A stretch of DNA of 64,000 nucleotides from Maritimibacter sp. DP1N21-5 (GCF_019218295.1 NZ_JAHUZF010000004.1:124001-188000), one strand, 5' to 3'. Shown: positions 50,475 through 59,690, counted from the first letter of the stretch. A program made the numbers and translations. The notes: generated from the letters alone by a model not told the origin.

Positions 50475-53006
50475 TCAGAAGAAATCGAGCAGGCGTTCGA
50501 GATAATCGCGCTCGACCTGCGGCCGTTCCGTTTCGCCTGAGCGCCGGCGCAGCTCTTCCATGAGTTCCTCGGCCCGGCGGTAGACGTCTTCGCCATCGGC
50601 CAGCGGGCTGTCGGACCCCAGCGCCCCGCGTTCGCCGGCCTCCCGGCCCAGCGGGTCGCGCTGGTCGCGTCCGTCGGGACCGCCGCGCTGGTCACCCTGG
50701 CCGCCCTGCTGTTGCTGGTCGCCCTGCTGGTTCTGGGCTTCCTGCCGCATCGCGTCCTCGAGATTGCGCATGCCCTCGCGCATTTCTTCCATCGCTTCGG
50801 CCTGCCGATCGAGCGCCTCCGAGTTGTTGCCGTCACGCAGCGCCTCGGCCGCCTCGTCCATCGCGCGCCCGGCCCGGTCGAGCGCATCGCGCGCCGCGTC
50901 GCCTTCTTCGGTGCCCGCGCCCGGCAGATTGTCGCGCTGACGCTGCAACTGGCCCTGAAGCTGGCGCTGGCGTCCAGCGAGGTCGCCGTCCTGACCCTGA
51001 CCTGGCTGGTTCTCGCCCTGCTGCTGGCCTTGGCCCTCGCCCGGCTGGTCCTGACCCTGCTGTTGGCCTTGTCCCTGTTGCTGACCCTGCTGCTGTCCGG
51101 GATTGCCCTGCTGTTCCTGGAAGGTGTCGTCCGACAGGTCCCGCTGTTCGCGCAGGGTGTCCTGCAATCCGCGCATCGCCTGCTGACCCGGAGATTGCTG
51201 ACCCTCGCCGCCCTGGCCCTGGGTCATCTGCATATTCTCCATCATCTGCTGGAGCATCTGGAGCATCTGCGCGGCTTCCTCCGTCCGCCCTTCGCGCATC
51301 AACTCCTCGATGCGGTCCATCATGTCCTGCAGGTCCTGCTGGGTCATCTCCATGGTTTCGCCCTGATCGGGCTGGTCCGTGCCGTCCTGCGGTTGGGCGT
51401 TTTCGGCCAGTTGCTGCATGTAGTCGCGCATCGCTTCGCGCAGCTCGTCCATAAGCTCCGACAACTCGTCCGGCGTGGCACCCTGCCGCATCGCTTCCTG
51501 AAGCCGCTCCTGCGCCCGACGCAGCCGCTCCAGCGCGTCGTTCAGCGCGCCTTCCTCAAGCTCGATGGCCAGATCCCAGAGCGCTTGCGCCACCTCGTCG
51601 CGGACCGACGGATTGAAATCGTTCTCCTCCATCGCGTTGACGCTCGCGCGCAGCACAAGCGCCTGGCTTTCCTTCGGGAAGAACCCGGCGGGCCGGTTCG
51701 ACACCGCCCGCAGGAGCCGTGCCGAGGAGGCCGCGTTGTCGATGGACCAAAGGATATCCCGCCGCTGTTCGATCACCGCGCGCGCAATGGGGTTCAGGAA
51801 CCGACGCCCCGGCAGGACCATTTCCATCGGCGCGCTGTCACCTGTCTGACCGGCGGCATCCACGGCGGTCAGGGTCACCCGCACCGGCAGTTCCGCCCAG
51901 GGGTGCTCGGCGAAGTTCTCGACAAGGATCTCACGGACCTCTTCCCGCGACCCACGGAAGGGCATGGGAAGGTCGACGACGATCGCCTCGCGCGGCTCCG
52001 GTGTGGCGGCAAGGCCGAAGTCTCGGCTGACGGCGTCGAGGTTCAGGTCCACCCGCGCCTGACCGGTGGCCACGCCATAGTCGTCGGTCGCGATGAACCC
52101 CTGCTGCATTTCGCCGCCGATCGACCGGGTCAGGTCCCCGTCGAAGGTAATGGCCGGGTCCGCGTCGTCGAGCGCCGCGATATCCCAGGTGTCCCCGTTG
52201 ATCGTCAGTGCGCCATCTTCGTCCACGGTGAAGAGCCGCGTCGGCATCGGTTCCGTCGCGGGCTCGTCCGACCAAGTCTCGGTGATGTCGATCTCGTCGA
52301 TGATCCCGTAAAGGCGCAGGGTGATCCGGCTGCCTTCGGGCACTTCGAGATATCCGGGCGCCTGGTCGCCAAGATAGAGGGTCGGCTTGCCGGTATAGGA
52401 CGGAGGTTCGATCCACCCCTCCCAGGAGGCCTGCGCGACCTCCTCCCCGGAACCCGGCACCAGTCCCGAGAGACCCGGCCCCGCCGCCCGCACGCCGAAA
52501 AGAACGGCCACGACCAGGGCAACCATCGCCATGAGCCGGAAGGCAAAAGGATCGCGCGGCGCGAGATCGGGTTTTGGCGCCTGGCCCTTCGCGGCATCGA
52601 GCCGCGCCGCCATGCGGGCGAGGTGCGTCTCCCAGACTGCGCGGGAGGCCGGGTCCGCGGCACCGATCGCCTGCGCGTCCGACAGCGCGGCAATGGGTGC
52701 GCCGGGCAGGCTCGCATCAAGACGGGCAAGGGCTTCGGCCTTCGTCGGCGCGCGGTAGCGCGCGAAGCCATAGACCAGAGCGGCGAGCCCCGTGGTCGCC
52801 ACGACAACCGCAATGCCGCGCATCAGTGACATCGGCGCAACGGCGGACAGCCCCGAGAACATCCAGGCGAGTGCAAAGAACAGGACGGTCAGGAGCGGCC
52901 AGAAGGCGCGCAGAAGGCGCTCCAGATACATGCCGGCCCGCGTCAGGCGGAGTGCCCGCTTCACACGGGCAAGGGCATCATTGGGCAGGCTGTCGTAACG
53001 GTCCAT
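50475..53006 (-). CDS. DUF4175 (TIGR02302) membrane protein
   Basis: A protein of about 843 residues with two N-terminal helix pairs (LLRAFWPLLTVLFFALAWMFSGLSAVAPMSLMRGIAVVVATTGLAALVYGF and AFRLMAMVALVVAVLFGVRAAGPGLSGLV), a middle extracytoplasmic region of beta domains, and a C-terminal helical section rich in Gln, Gly, Glu and Met (about 500-790), including a GQQQGQQQGQGQQQGQ low-complexity run. This matches the alphaproteobacterial TIGR02302 family, of unknown function. ATG 53006 is used rather than an upstream start because it gives the family N-terminus MDRYDSLPNDALARVKRALRLTR. It lies next to lysA. Confidence 0.88.
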   Translation of the reverse strand: MDRYDSLPNDALARVKRALRLTRAGMYLERLLRAFWPLLTVLFFALAWMFSGLSAVAPMSLMRGIAVVVATTGLAALVYGFARYRAPTKAEALARLDASLPGAPIAALSDAQAIGAADPASRAVWETHLARMAARLDAAKGQAPKPDLAPRDPFAFRLMAMVALVVAVLFGVRAAGPGLSGLVPGSGEEVAQASWEGWIEPPSYTGKPTLYLGDQAPGYLEVPEGSRITLRLYGIIDEIDITETWSDEPATEPMPTRLFTVDEDGALTINGDTWDIAALDDADPAITFDGDLTRSIGGEMQQGFIATDDYGVATGQARVDLNLDAVSRDFGLAATPEPREAIVVDLPMPFRGSREEVREILVENFAEHPWAELPVRVTLTAVDAAGQTGDSAPMEMVLPGRRFLNPIARAVIEQRRDILWSIDNAASSARLLRAVSNRPAGFFPKESQALVLRASVNAMEENDFNPSVRDEVAQALWDLAIELEEGALNDALERLRRAQERLQEAMRQGATPDELSELMDELREAMRDYMQQLAENAQPQDGTDQPDQGETMEMTQQDLQDMMDRIEELMREGRTEEAAQMLQMLQQMMENMQMTQGQGGEGQQSPGQQAMRGLQDTLREQRDLSDDTFQEQQGNPGQQQGQQQGQGQQQGQDQPGEGQGQQQGENQPGQGQDGDLAGRQRQLQGQLQRQRDNLPGAGTEEGDAARDALDRAGRAMDEAAEALRDGNNSEALDRQAEAMEEMREGMRNLEDAMRQEAQNQQGDQQQQGGQGDQRGGPDGRDQRDPLGREAGERGALGSDSPLADGEDVYRRAEELMEELRRRSGETERPQVERDYLERLLDFF

Positions 53007-53154
53007 CCGGGCCTTTCGCGAGTCAGCGTCCGGATCCTGGCACCGGACATCACGCCCGAACCCTAGCGCGCCCGTGTCAGGCGTCAAAGGCTCACACGCA
53101 GGTATGACCGCAAAGTGATGGAAAGCCGCTCAGGTCCGCGCGCCCGCGCCCCTG

Positions 53155-53209
53155 CTTCCATCTTTCCCCAATATCTCCGGGAGGGTCCGGGAGGGCAGCG
53201 CCCTCCCGG
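53155..53209. repeat. Hairpin-plus-tail intergenic element, copy 2
   Basis: The perfect 10-bp hairpin CCGGGAGGGC (53187-53196)/GCCCTCCCGG (53200-53209) follows CTTCCATCTTTCCCC-AATATCTCC-GGGAGGGT. It aligns with 41272-41324 in order and spacing. It lies between the DUF4175 gene and lysA, 36 bp after lysA's stop; it may also act as a transcript end for lysA. Confidence 0.65.
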
Positions 53210-53245
53210 CTTCGCGTCGCCTGCGTCAGCAAGCGGCGCAATATC

Positions 53246-54511
53246 TCAAAGCCACTCGGGAATTTCGTCCCGGGCCAGCATCTCGTCGAAGGTCGGACGC
53301 CGGCGGATCACCGCGAAATGGTCGCCGTCGACCAGCACTTCGGGGATCAGGGGCCGCGAGTTGTATTCGCTCGCCATCACCGCGCCGTAGGCTCCTGCCG
53401 AGCGAAACGCGACCAGATCGCCGTCTTTCAGCGGCGGCAGGTTTCGCGCCTTGGCAAAGGTGTCGCCGGTTTCACAGACTGGGCCGACGATGTCATGCGG
53501 CACCTGATCGACGCCGACATCGGCTTCGATCACCGGGACGATGTCGTGGTGCGCGTCGTACATCGACGGGCGCACGAGGTCATTCATCGCCGCGTCGAGG
53601 ATCAGGAAATCCCGGCCTTCGCCATGCTTGAGATAGATGACGGACGCCACCATCAGGCCCGCGTTTCCCGCGATGAGTCGCCCGGGCTCGATCTCGACCT
53701 CGCATCCCAGGTGCCCGACGGTCTCGCGAATGACCTGACCGTAGTCCGACGGCAGCGGCGGCACTTCGTTCGAGCGTTCATAAGGAATGCCCAGACCGCC
53801 GCCCAGATCGAGGCGGATGATCTCGTGCCCGTCCGCGCGCAGCACCTCGGTCAGCGCCGCGACCTTCTCGAAGGCCGCGCGGAAAGGCGCGAGATCCGTG
53901 AGCTGGCTCCCGATGTGCACGTCGATGCCCACGGCGCGCAGGCCGGGCAGGGCGGCGATCTCGGCATAGACCTCGCGCGCCCGCGCGATCGGGATGCCGA
54001 ACTTGTTCTCGCTCTTGCCGGTGGCGATCTTGGCATGGGTCTTGGCGTCCACATCCGGGTTCACGCGCACCGTGACCGGGGCTTCGACGCCCAACTCGCT
54101 CGCCACCTGCGACAATGCCCGCATTTCGGGTTCGCTCTCGAGGTTGAACTGGCGGATCCCGTGGGTAAGCGCCAGCCTCATCTCCTCGCGCGTCTTGCCG
54201 ACGCCCGAGAACACGATCCGGTCGCCCGGCACGCCCGCCGCGATGGCACGGCGATACTCGCCGCCCGACACGACATCCATTCCGGCGCCCATATCCGACA
54301 GGAGCTTGATGACGGCGAGGTTCGAATTGGCCTTCATCGCGTAGCAGACAAGGTGGTCCATGCCGGACAGCGCCTGATCGAAGACCTCGAAATGGCGCCG
54401 CAGCGTCGCCGCTGAATAAAGATAGAACGGTGTTCCCACGACCCGCGCGATATCGGGGATCGAGACGTCCTCGGCATGCAGCACGCCGTCCTTGTAGAGA
54501 AAATGGTCCAC
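53246..54511 (-). CDS. lysA: Diaminopimelate decarboxylase
   Basis: A PLP fold-III enzyme of 421 residues making L-lysine from meso-diaminopimelate. Motifs: the PLP Lys in VCYAMKANSNLAVIKLL (about 55-71), GEYRRAIAAG, NPDVDAKTHAKIATGKSENKFGI, GIDVHIGSQLTDLAPF, DLGGGLGIPYE, EPGRLIAGNAGLM and GPVCETGDTFAKARNLPPLKDGDLVAFRSAGAYG. The start is GTG 54511 (GAGGG just upstream), giving the family N-terminus VDHFLYKDGVLHAEDV; the longer ATG is a non-family extension. Confidence 0.95.
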   Translation of the reverse strand: MDHFLYKDGVLHAEDVSIPDIARVVGTPFYLYSAATLRRHFEVFDQALSGMDHLVCYAMKANSNLAVIKLLSDMGAGMDVVSGGEYRRAIAAGVPGDRIVFSGVGKTREEMRLALTHGIRQFNLESEPEMRALSQVASELGVEAPVTVRVNPDVDAKTHAKIATGKSENKFGIPIARAREVYAEIAALPGLRAVGIDVHIGSQLTDLAPFRAAFEKVAALTEVLRADGHEIIRLDLGGGLGIPYERSNEVPPLPSDYGQVIRETVGHLGCEVEIEPGRLIAGNAGLMVASVIYLKHGEGRDFLILDAAMNDLVRPSMYDAHHDIVPVIEADVGVDQVPHDIVGPVCETGDTFAKARNLPPLKDGDLVAFRSAGAYGAVMASEYNSRPLIPEVLVDGDHFAVIRRRPTFDEMLARDEIPEWL

Positions 54512-54756
54512 GCCCGGCCCTCGCTCCTTGGCCCCGTTCACTGTCGCGTCACGCCCTACACCGCGCCGCATGCCATATCAACACGGGGCAGAGCGCCAGA
54601 CGGCGAGCCAAGCTGGCCGTTTTGCCCTCACCGCCGTTTCCGCGCCTTATCCAATCCGTCGAATGACCCCGGTTTCGACCCGTGCCTTCCACAGTCCTGC
54701 CCGATTTCGCCGCGATACAATTCCGTGTTGGGGCGATGACTGTAGAAAGACCTGAA

Positions 54757-55662
54757 ATGGACCGATTGACCGAAATGGAAGCCTTCGCCACCGTCGTGGA
54801 CCAGGGCGGCTTTACGGACGCGGCGAAGAAAATGGGGATCTCAAAGTCCGCCGTCTCCAAGCACGTCTCTTCTCTCGAAGCCCGCCTCGGCGCGCGGCTT
54901 CTCAACCGCACGACGCGCCGCGTGTCGCCGACCGAAATCGGTCTGGCCTACTATGATCGCGCCCGCAGGGTGCTGAACGATGCGGGTGAGGCCGATGCCC
55001 TCGTCACCTCCATGCAATCCGCGCCCTCGGGTCTGTTGCGGATTTCCGTCAACACCGACTTCGGCGTGAATCACCTCTCGCCCGTCCTTGGACAGTTCCT
55101 TCAGGACTTCCCGGACGTGAACGTGAACATGGTGCTGAACAATCGCTACGTCGAACTCATCTCGGAAGGCTTCGACATGGCCATCCGGGTGGGCGAGATG
55201 GAAGACAGCTCCCTGCGCGCCCGCAAGATCGCGGAAACCACGCGTCGCATGGTGGGCAGCCCGAATTACTTCCAGAAATACGGGCGCCCGATGCGGATCG
55301 ACGATCTGAACGAACACAAGCTTCTGCATTATTCTTCGCAATCGTCGGGGAACGTCTGGAAGGTTCCGGCCCCCTCGGGCGAGGTGCGTCAGGTCCGCAC
55401 GGCCGGCTGGCTTTCCGTGAACGACGGGCAATCGCTTCTCAATGCCGCCATCGCCGGCCTTGGCATCGCTTACCTGCCGTCCTTCCTCTATGCCGACGCT
55501 CTTGAAAAAGGGCTGGTCGAGGACGCGATACCCGACCTGCCTCAGGATGTGGTCGGCATCTATGCCGTCTACCCGCCGGGCCGTTTCACCCAGCCCAAGG
55601 TGCGCGCCTTCATCGACTTCCTCGTGACCGCCTTTCAGGAAAAAGGCCCCGACAGCTGGTAA
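54757..55662 (+). CDS. LysR-family transcriptional regulator
   Basis: A 301-residue LysR regulator. HTH: LTEMEAFATVVDQGGFTDAAKKMGISKSAVSKHVSSLEARLGARLLNRTTRRVSPTEIG (about 3-61), then a periplasmic-binding-protein-like effector domain (SGLLRISVNTDFGVNHLSPVLGQFLQDFPDVNVNMVLNNRYVELISEGFDMAIRVG). The subtype resembles regulators that act on nearby oxidoreductases. ATG 54757 is used; an ATG at 54736 is possible. It is followed by a terminator and then by the SDR gene. Confidence 0.9.
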   Translation: MDRLTEMEAFATVVDQGGFTDAAKKMGISKSAVSKHVSSLEARLGARLLNRTTRRVSPTEIGLAYYDRARRVLNDAGEADALVTSMQSAPSGLLRISVNTDFGVNHLSPVLGQFLQDFPDVNVNMVLNNRYVELISEGFDMAIRVGEMEDSSLRARKIAETTRRMVGSPNYFQKYGRPMRIDDLNEHKLLHYSSQSSGNVWKVPAPSGEVRQVRTAGWLSVNDGQSLLNAAIAGLGIAYLPSFLYADALEKGLVEDAIPDLPQDVVGIYAVYPPGRFTQPKVRAFIDFLVTAFQEKGPDSW

Positions 55663-55705
55663 CACCGGCACAGCGAATTTCCCCAGCCTGAACACTTAGG
55701 CAACT

Positions 55706-55744
55706 GGAGCGCCAAGCGGGTGGCAGCCTGCGGCGCTCCTTTTC
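55706..55744 (+). terminator. Intrinsic terminator of the LysR gene
   Basis: GGAGCGCC (55706-55713) pairs with GGCGCTCC (55732-55739), followed by TTTTCT. It lies 44 bp after the LysR stop. Confidence 0.8.
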
Positions 55745-55748
55745 TATT

Positions 55749-55776
55749 GTCAGACAAAGGCCGCCCATTGTCTGAC
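55749..55776. promoter_or_regulatory. Inverted repeat upstream of the SDR gene
   Basis: GTCAGACAA (55749-55757) and TTGTCTGAC (55768-55776) are perfect inverses with 10 bp between them, a likely operator. A further palindrome CGTCAATTGACG lies at 55798-55809. Both lie between the LysR terminator and the SDR start. Confidence 0.55.
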
Positions 55777-55865
55777 GCCGCAGGGATGCGTCACTCCCGT
55801 CAATTGACGCTCATTCCCTCCTGTGCATTCGTAGGAGCGAAAAGCTGTTACGCAACGAGGATCAC

Positions 55866-56660
55866 ATGGAGCTCAGTGGGAAAACCGTCGTCGTGACTGG
55901 CGCCGGCAGCGGCATTGGACGGGAACTTGCCCTCGCCTGTCTGGCGCGTGGCGCAAAGGTCGCGGCGGTGGACCTTCGGATGGAGGGTCTTGCCGAGACC
56001 GCCAAAATCGCCGGGGCGGGCGACAGGCTCTCGCTGCACGAAGCCAACATCGCGGATCGCGAGGCGGTTCTGGCCTTGCCTGCGGCGATCGAGGCACGGC
56101 TTGGCCCCGTGGATGTCCTGATCAACAACGCAGGCATCATCCAGCCCTTCGTCGATTTCGCGGATCTGGAGATGGAGGTGATCGACCGGCTCATCGCGGT
56201 GAACCTGTCGGGACCGATCAACATGACAAAGGCATTCCTGCCGGGGCTCCTCTCGCGCCCCGAGGCGCATCTGGTAAATGTGGCCAGCATGGGCGGGTTC
56301 ATCCCCTTCCCGGGTCAGACCATGTACTCCGCAACGAAGGCGGCCGTGAAGCTCATGACCGAAGGCATCTATGCCGAGACCGTCGACACGACGCTTGGCG
56401 TGTCGGTCGTGATGCCCGGCGCGGTGAACACGAACATCGCGGGCAACTCGGGTATCGAAATGCGCGGCTCGGCCGATGCCTCCAGCGCGCAGATGACGTC
56501 GGCGCCGGATGCGGCGAAGATCATACTGGACGGGATCGAAGCCGGGAAACTGCACATCCTTGTCGGCTCGGACGCCAAGATGCTCTTCCGTCTCGTCCGT
56601 CTCGCACCGGCCTGGGCGATCCGCTTCATCCAGAGGCAGATGGCGAAAATGGGGAAGTGA
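55866..56660 (+). CDS. Short-chain dehydrogenase/reductase
   Basis: A classical SDR of 264 residues. Cofactor motif TGAGSGIGREL (about 11-21), NNAG (about 90-93), catalytic Ser in VASMGGF (about 139) and YSATKAAVK (Tyr about 155, Lys about 159). The Asp at the end of beta2 (VAAVDLRM) favours NAD over NADP. The substrate is unknown. It follows the LysR gene and is likely under the inverted-repeat operator at 55749-55776; its C-terminus (RLAPAWAIRFIQRQMAKMGK) may touch the membrane. Confidence 0.9.
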   Translation: MELSGKTVVVTGAGSGIGRELALACLARGAKVAAVDLRMEGLAETAKIAGAGDRLSLHEANIADREAVLALPAAIEARLGPVDVLINNAGIIQPFVDFADLEMEVIDRLIAVNLSGPINMTKAFLPGLLSRPEAHLVNVASMGGFIPFPGQTMYSATKAAVKLMTEGIYAETVDTTLGVSVVMPGAVNTNIAGNSGIEMRGSADASSAQMTSAPDAAKIILDGIEAGKLHILVGSDAKMLFRLVRLAPAWAIRFIQRQMAKMGK

Positions 56661-56663
56661 CCG

Positions 56664-57623
56664 TCACTCGGTGCTGACGAGGATCGCCTCGACGCGGCGG
56701 TTCAGAGTCCGACCTTCTTCGGTCTGGTTGGAGGCCAGCGGCGCGAGGTAGCCCATGCCTTCGGCCTCGAGTTGCGATGCGGGCACGCCATAGTCGGTGA
56801 CCAGACGTTCCAGCACGCTCGTCGCCCGTCGTTTCGAGACCGCGATATTCGCCGCCAGCGACCCCTCCGCATCCGTATGGCCGACGAGCGCGACGCGCTT
56901 CGTCGCATTGGCCTTCAGGTACCCGGCCAGCGATGCGAGGCTGTCGTAACGCCCGTCACCGAGCGCGGACGAGCCGGTTTCAAAGCGCAGGTCCGAGAGG
57001 ACGAAGCGGCCCACCTGTTCCATGGCTGCCCCGACGTCGGCGGGCGGAGCGGTACCGGGGGCCACCTGCGTTTGGGGCTCTTCGGGCGCGGCAGCCTGTC
57101 CCATGGACGCCGCGACGGTGGTGCCGGGGCGCAGGTCGTTGCGGCTCACGCGGATCACCTGCACGAAGCCGGCGCTGGCCGAACGTGAGACGAGGAGCGA
57201 CGCGTATTCGCCGCTGTCGCCCGGCATATGGGCCGAGACGAACTGATAATCGCCAAGGTCGACATGCATTTCGGGCTCGCGGATCACGTCGGTGTCGAAG
57301 CGGAAATCGAAGCCGCCGCAGCTCTTCTGGTCGCACTCGAAAAGAATGTCGTAGCCGTCGTCGATCAACTGCTGGCGCAGGGTCACGAGCAACTGGTAGC
57401 TCGACTGTCCCGTGCCCCCGATGCGCCAGGCCTGTCGCATGATGGTCCCGGCCGCGCGCACGACCGGGAGGCTGTCACCGTTGTGCGCCCCGATGGGCAG
57501 GGCATATGTGCCGGATTGTTCGACCGTTTCCGACCGCAGCACCGCCCCGTCAGGCAACCGCACATCCGCCGCCGCGGGCGGCGCCGCGAGCAAGGCGAGG
57601 GCGATCAGATGGCGAAGCGTCAT
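56664..57623 (-). CDS. OmpA-family peptidoglycan-associated protein
   Basis: A 319-residue secreted protein with a signal peptide (MTLRHLIALALLAAPPAAADV), a unique N-terminal domain containing two Cys (FECDQKSCGGF), and a C-terminal OmpA domain: LRFETGSSALGDGRYDSLASLAGYLKANATKRVALVGHTDAEGSLAANIAVSKRRATSVLERLVTDYGVPASQLEAEGMGYLAPLASN...RRVEAIL. It binds peptidoglycan. It lies tail-to-tail with the SDR gene. Confidence 0.88.
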   Translation of the reverse strand: MTLRHLIALALLAAPPAAADVRLPDGAVLRSETVEQSGTYALPIGAHNGDSLPVVRAAGTIMRQAWRIGGTGQSSYQLLVTLRQQLIDDGYDILFECDQKSCGGFDFRFDTDVIREPEMHVDLGDYQFVSAHMPGDSGEYASLLVSRSASAGFVQVIRVSRNDLRPGTTVAASMGQAAAPEEPQTQVAPGTAPPADVGAAMEQVGRFVLSDLRFETGSSALGDGRYDSLASLAGYLKANATKRVALVGHTDAEGSLAANIAVSKRRATSVLERLVTDYGVPASQLEAEGMGYLAPLASNQTEEGRTLNRRVEAILVSTE

Positions 57624-57629
57624 GGGGGT

Positions 57630-58208
57630 CTAACGCGCGAGGGCGTGGTATTCGTCGTTCGGTTGCATATCCGTGGCGGCAGCGACCCGGTTGGACATGT
57701 TGTAAAACCCGGCCACGCTCGCAATGTCGAAGATGTCCCTGTCCGAAAATCCCGCGTCGCGCAAGGCCTGCCGGTCCCCGTCGTCGATCTTCGCCGGCGT
57801 CTCGGTCAGCTTTTCGGCGAAATGGAGCATGGCGGATTGGCGGGCATCAAGATCGGCGGCGCGAAAGTTCATGACCATGGCCTCTCCGAGCTTCGGGTCC
57901 CCCGACAGTTGCCGCACGGCCGCACCATGGGCGACGAGGCAATACCAGCACTTGTTCACCGATGACACGACCACCGCAATCATCTCGCGCTCGAGCTTGG
58001 TCAGGCCGGACTCGCCCAGCATGAGGTCGTTGTACATCGCCGTGAAGGCGTTCAGTTTCGTGATGTCATGGGTATAGGCGCGCAGCACATTTGGCACCAT
58101 GCCGAGCTTGTCCTGGCAGATGTCGAAGTATTTCTGCGTCGCCTCGGGAAGCGGGTCCACCGGGGTAAGGTCCAGGGCCATCATCGTCTTGCCTGCAGTC
58201 GTCGCCAT
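57630..58208 (-). CDS. AhpD/carboxymuconolactone-decarboxylase-family peroxidase-related protein
   Basis: A 192-residue CMD-family helical protein with the AhpD-type active site NKCWYCLVAHGAAVR (CxxC...H, about 98-110), as in uncharacterised peroxidase-related enzymes. Such proteins act as alkylhydroperoxidase partners or disulfide reductases. ATG 58208 has AAGGAGG upstream. It lies 6 bp after the OmpA gene's upstream side and 4 bp before the GNAT gene, so it shares an operon with them. Confidence 0.85.
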   Translation of the reverse strand: MATTAGKTMMALDLTPVDPLPEATQKYFDICQDKLGMVPNVLRAYTHDITKLNAFTAMYNDLMLGESGLTKLEREMIAVVVSSVNKCWYCLVAHGAAVRQLSGDPKLGEAMVMNFRAADLDARQSAMLHFAEKLTETPAKIDDGDRQALRDAGFSDRDIFDIASVAGFYNMSNRVAAATDMQPNDEYHALAR

Positions 58209-58212
58209 CGTC

Positions 58213-58953
58213 TCATTCCTCCTTGATCCGGTAGTGGTACTGACCACGAAGGCTCATGCCCAAGGAAGCGTAAAGTGGATTGGCGGCGTGGTTTCCCTTC
58301 GTCACGGCCAGCCCCACCATTTGGGCGCCGTGGTCCAGCCCCCAGATCGCGGCACGTTTGAGGAGCCGGCGGGCAACGCCCTTGCGGCGCGCGTCGGGAA
58401 GAACGTGGAGCGCATGGACCATGGCGATATCGCCGTCGATCGCGACAAAGGCCGCGCCGCCGGGGTAATCACCGGCGCGCTCGATCATGGCCGTTTTCGG
58501 ATGTGGGCACCGCTCCATGACCGCCTGTCTGGCCGCGTCGATCTGACCGTCCGCAAAGATGTCGCGGATCAGGCCAAGGGGCGGCCACATCGCGAAACCG
58601 CCGCCCATCGGCAACTTGCCGTCCCCGGCGAGGAGCTTCGCCTCGATCACGTAGAGGTTCGTCGGATCCTTGATGGCGTAGCCGTGGGTTTCGAGCAGGT
58701 GGTCGAGCTTGTCTTCGTGATCGCGGACCATGATCTGCGGCACCTGACCGAAAGACCGCATCGCGGCTTCGGCGGCGGGCAGGTCGACCTCGGTCACGGG
58801 CCAGTCCTCGGTCGCCGAGGACACGCGCGATCCGCCGTTCTGACCCTCGCGAATGGTCCAGGCGCCGACGTGCTGGACACTGGCGGCGGGCCAGGTGGCG
58901 AGCACCGCGTCGATCAGCCGGCGGGCATCTGGCAGGGGCAGGGGCTGGGTCAT
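58213..58953 (-). CDS. GNAT-family N-acetyltransferase
   Basis: A 246-residue acetyltransferase; the C-terminal GNAT core carries the acetyl-CoA motif VLPDARRKGVARRLLKRAAIWGLDHGAQMVGLAVTKGNHAANPLYASLGM (about 184-233). The N-terminal 140 residues form an additional domain. The substrate is unknown. It overlaps the CinA-like gene by 4 bp (ATGA), so the two are translationally coupled. Confidence 0.87.
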   Translation of the reverse strand: MTQPLPLPDARRLIDAVLATWPAASVQHVGAWTIREGQNGGSRVSSATEDWPVTEVDLPAAEAAMRSFGQVPQIMVRDHEDKLDHLLETHGYAIKDPTNLYVIEAKLLAGDGKLPMGGGFAMWPPLGLIRDIFADGQIDAARQAVMERCPHPKTAMIERAGDYPGGAAFVAIDGDIAMVHALHVLPDARRKGVARRLLKRAAIWGLDHGAQMVGLAVTKGNHAANPLYASLGMSLRGQYHYRIKEE

Positions 58954-59690
58954 GCGCCGTGCCCCGGAAAGAGGTCGCAGAGCGCGACCATGGCGGCGGA
59001 AACCTGACCCCCGTCCTGCCCGCGGATCACGATGTTCGACCCGAAGACGCCGTTGGTGGAATAGGGATAGGACCCGATGGACAACTGCGGATACTCGGCG
59101 GCGAGCGTGCGCAGCGGCCCGGCGATTTCCCCTTCGGGCATCTGGATGCGCAGCGATTGCGACAGGAGCGGCGCGCCGCCCTTGATGGTCGGCAGGACGC
59201 TGGCCACCATCGCCTCGAAGACGCTGGGGACGCCGGCCATCACGTGGACGTTCCCGATCGTGAAGCCGGGCGCGATCGAAACCGGGTTCTCGATCAGCGT
59301 CGCACTGTCGGGAATACGCGCCATGCGCATGCGTCCCTCGGTCGCCTCAACCCCGCGGCTTTCGAAATAGGCGAGCAGAAGGTCGCGGGCGTCGGGCCGG
59401 ATGTCGATATGGTCGCCAAAGGCCTCGGCTACGGCGTCGGCGGTGATGTCGTCATGGGTCGGCCCGATCCCGCCAGAGGTGAAGACGTGATCGAAGGCGT
59501 CAGACAGCGCCTGCACCGCGGCGACGATGGCGGCATGATCGTCGGACACGACCCGGGCCTCGGCAAGCGTGACACCATGTTCGGTGAGTTGCCGGGCAAG
59601 GAAATGAAGGTTGGAATCGCGCGTGCGACCCGAGAGGATCTCGTCCCCAATGACGAGCATCGCGGCGGTCGGGTTCGGGCTGGCGGTCAT
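58950..59690 (-). CDS. CinA-like molybdopterin-binding (MoCF) domain protein
   Basis: A 246-residue protein of the MoeA/MogA-like MoCF_biosynth domain, as in CinA N-terminal halves: LVIGDEILSGRTRDSNLHFLARQLTEHGVTLAEARVVSDDHAAIVAAVQAL and FTSGGIGPTHDDITADAVAEAFG. Stand-alone proteins of this type are linked to nicotinamide/ADP-ribose pyrophosphate handling or are of unknown role. ATG 59690 has AAGGAT upstream. The first gene of the operon with GNAT and AhpD-like. Confidence 0.88.
   Translation of the reverse strand: MTASPNPTAAMLVIGDEILSGRTRDSNLHFLARQLTEHGVTLAEARVVSDDHAAIVAAVQALSDAFDHVFTSGGIGPTHDDITADAVAEAFGDHIDIRPDARDLLLAYFESRGVEATEGRMRMARIPDSATLIENPVSIAPGFTIGNVHVMAGVPSVFEAMVASVLPTIKGGAPLLSQSLRIQMPEGEIAGPLRTLAAEYPQLSIGSYPYSTNGVFGSNIVIRGQDGGQVSAAMVALCDLFPGHGA

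Noticed and set aside
50712..52829. 705-residue plus-strand ORF opposite DUF4175
   Set aside because: It mirrors the DUF4175 gene, whose domains and low-complexity run are clear; the antisense frame is Leu/Arg/His-rich and has no motifs.
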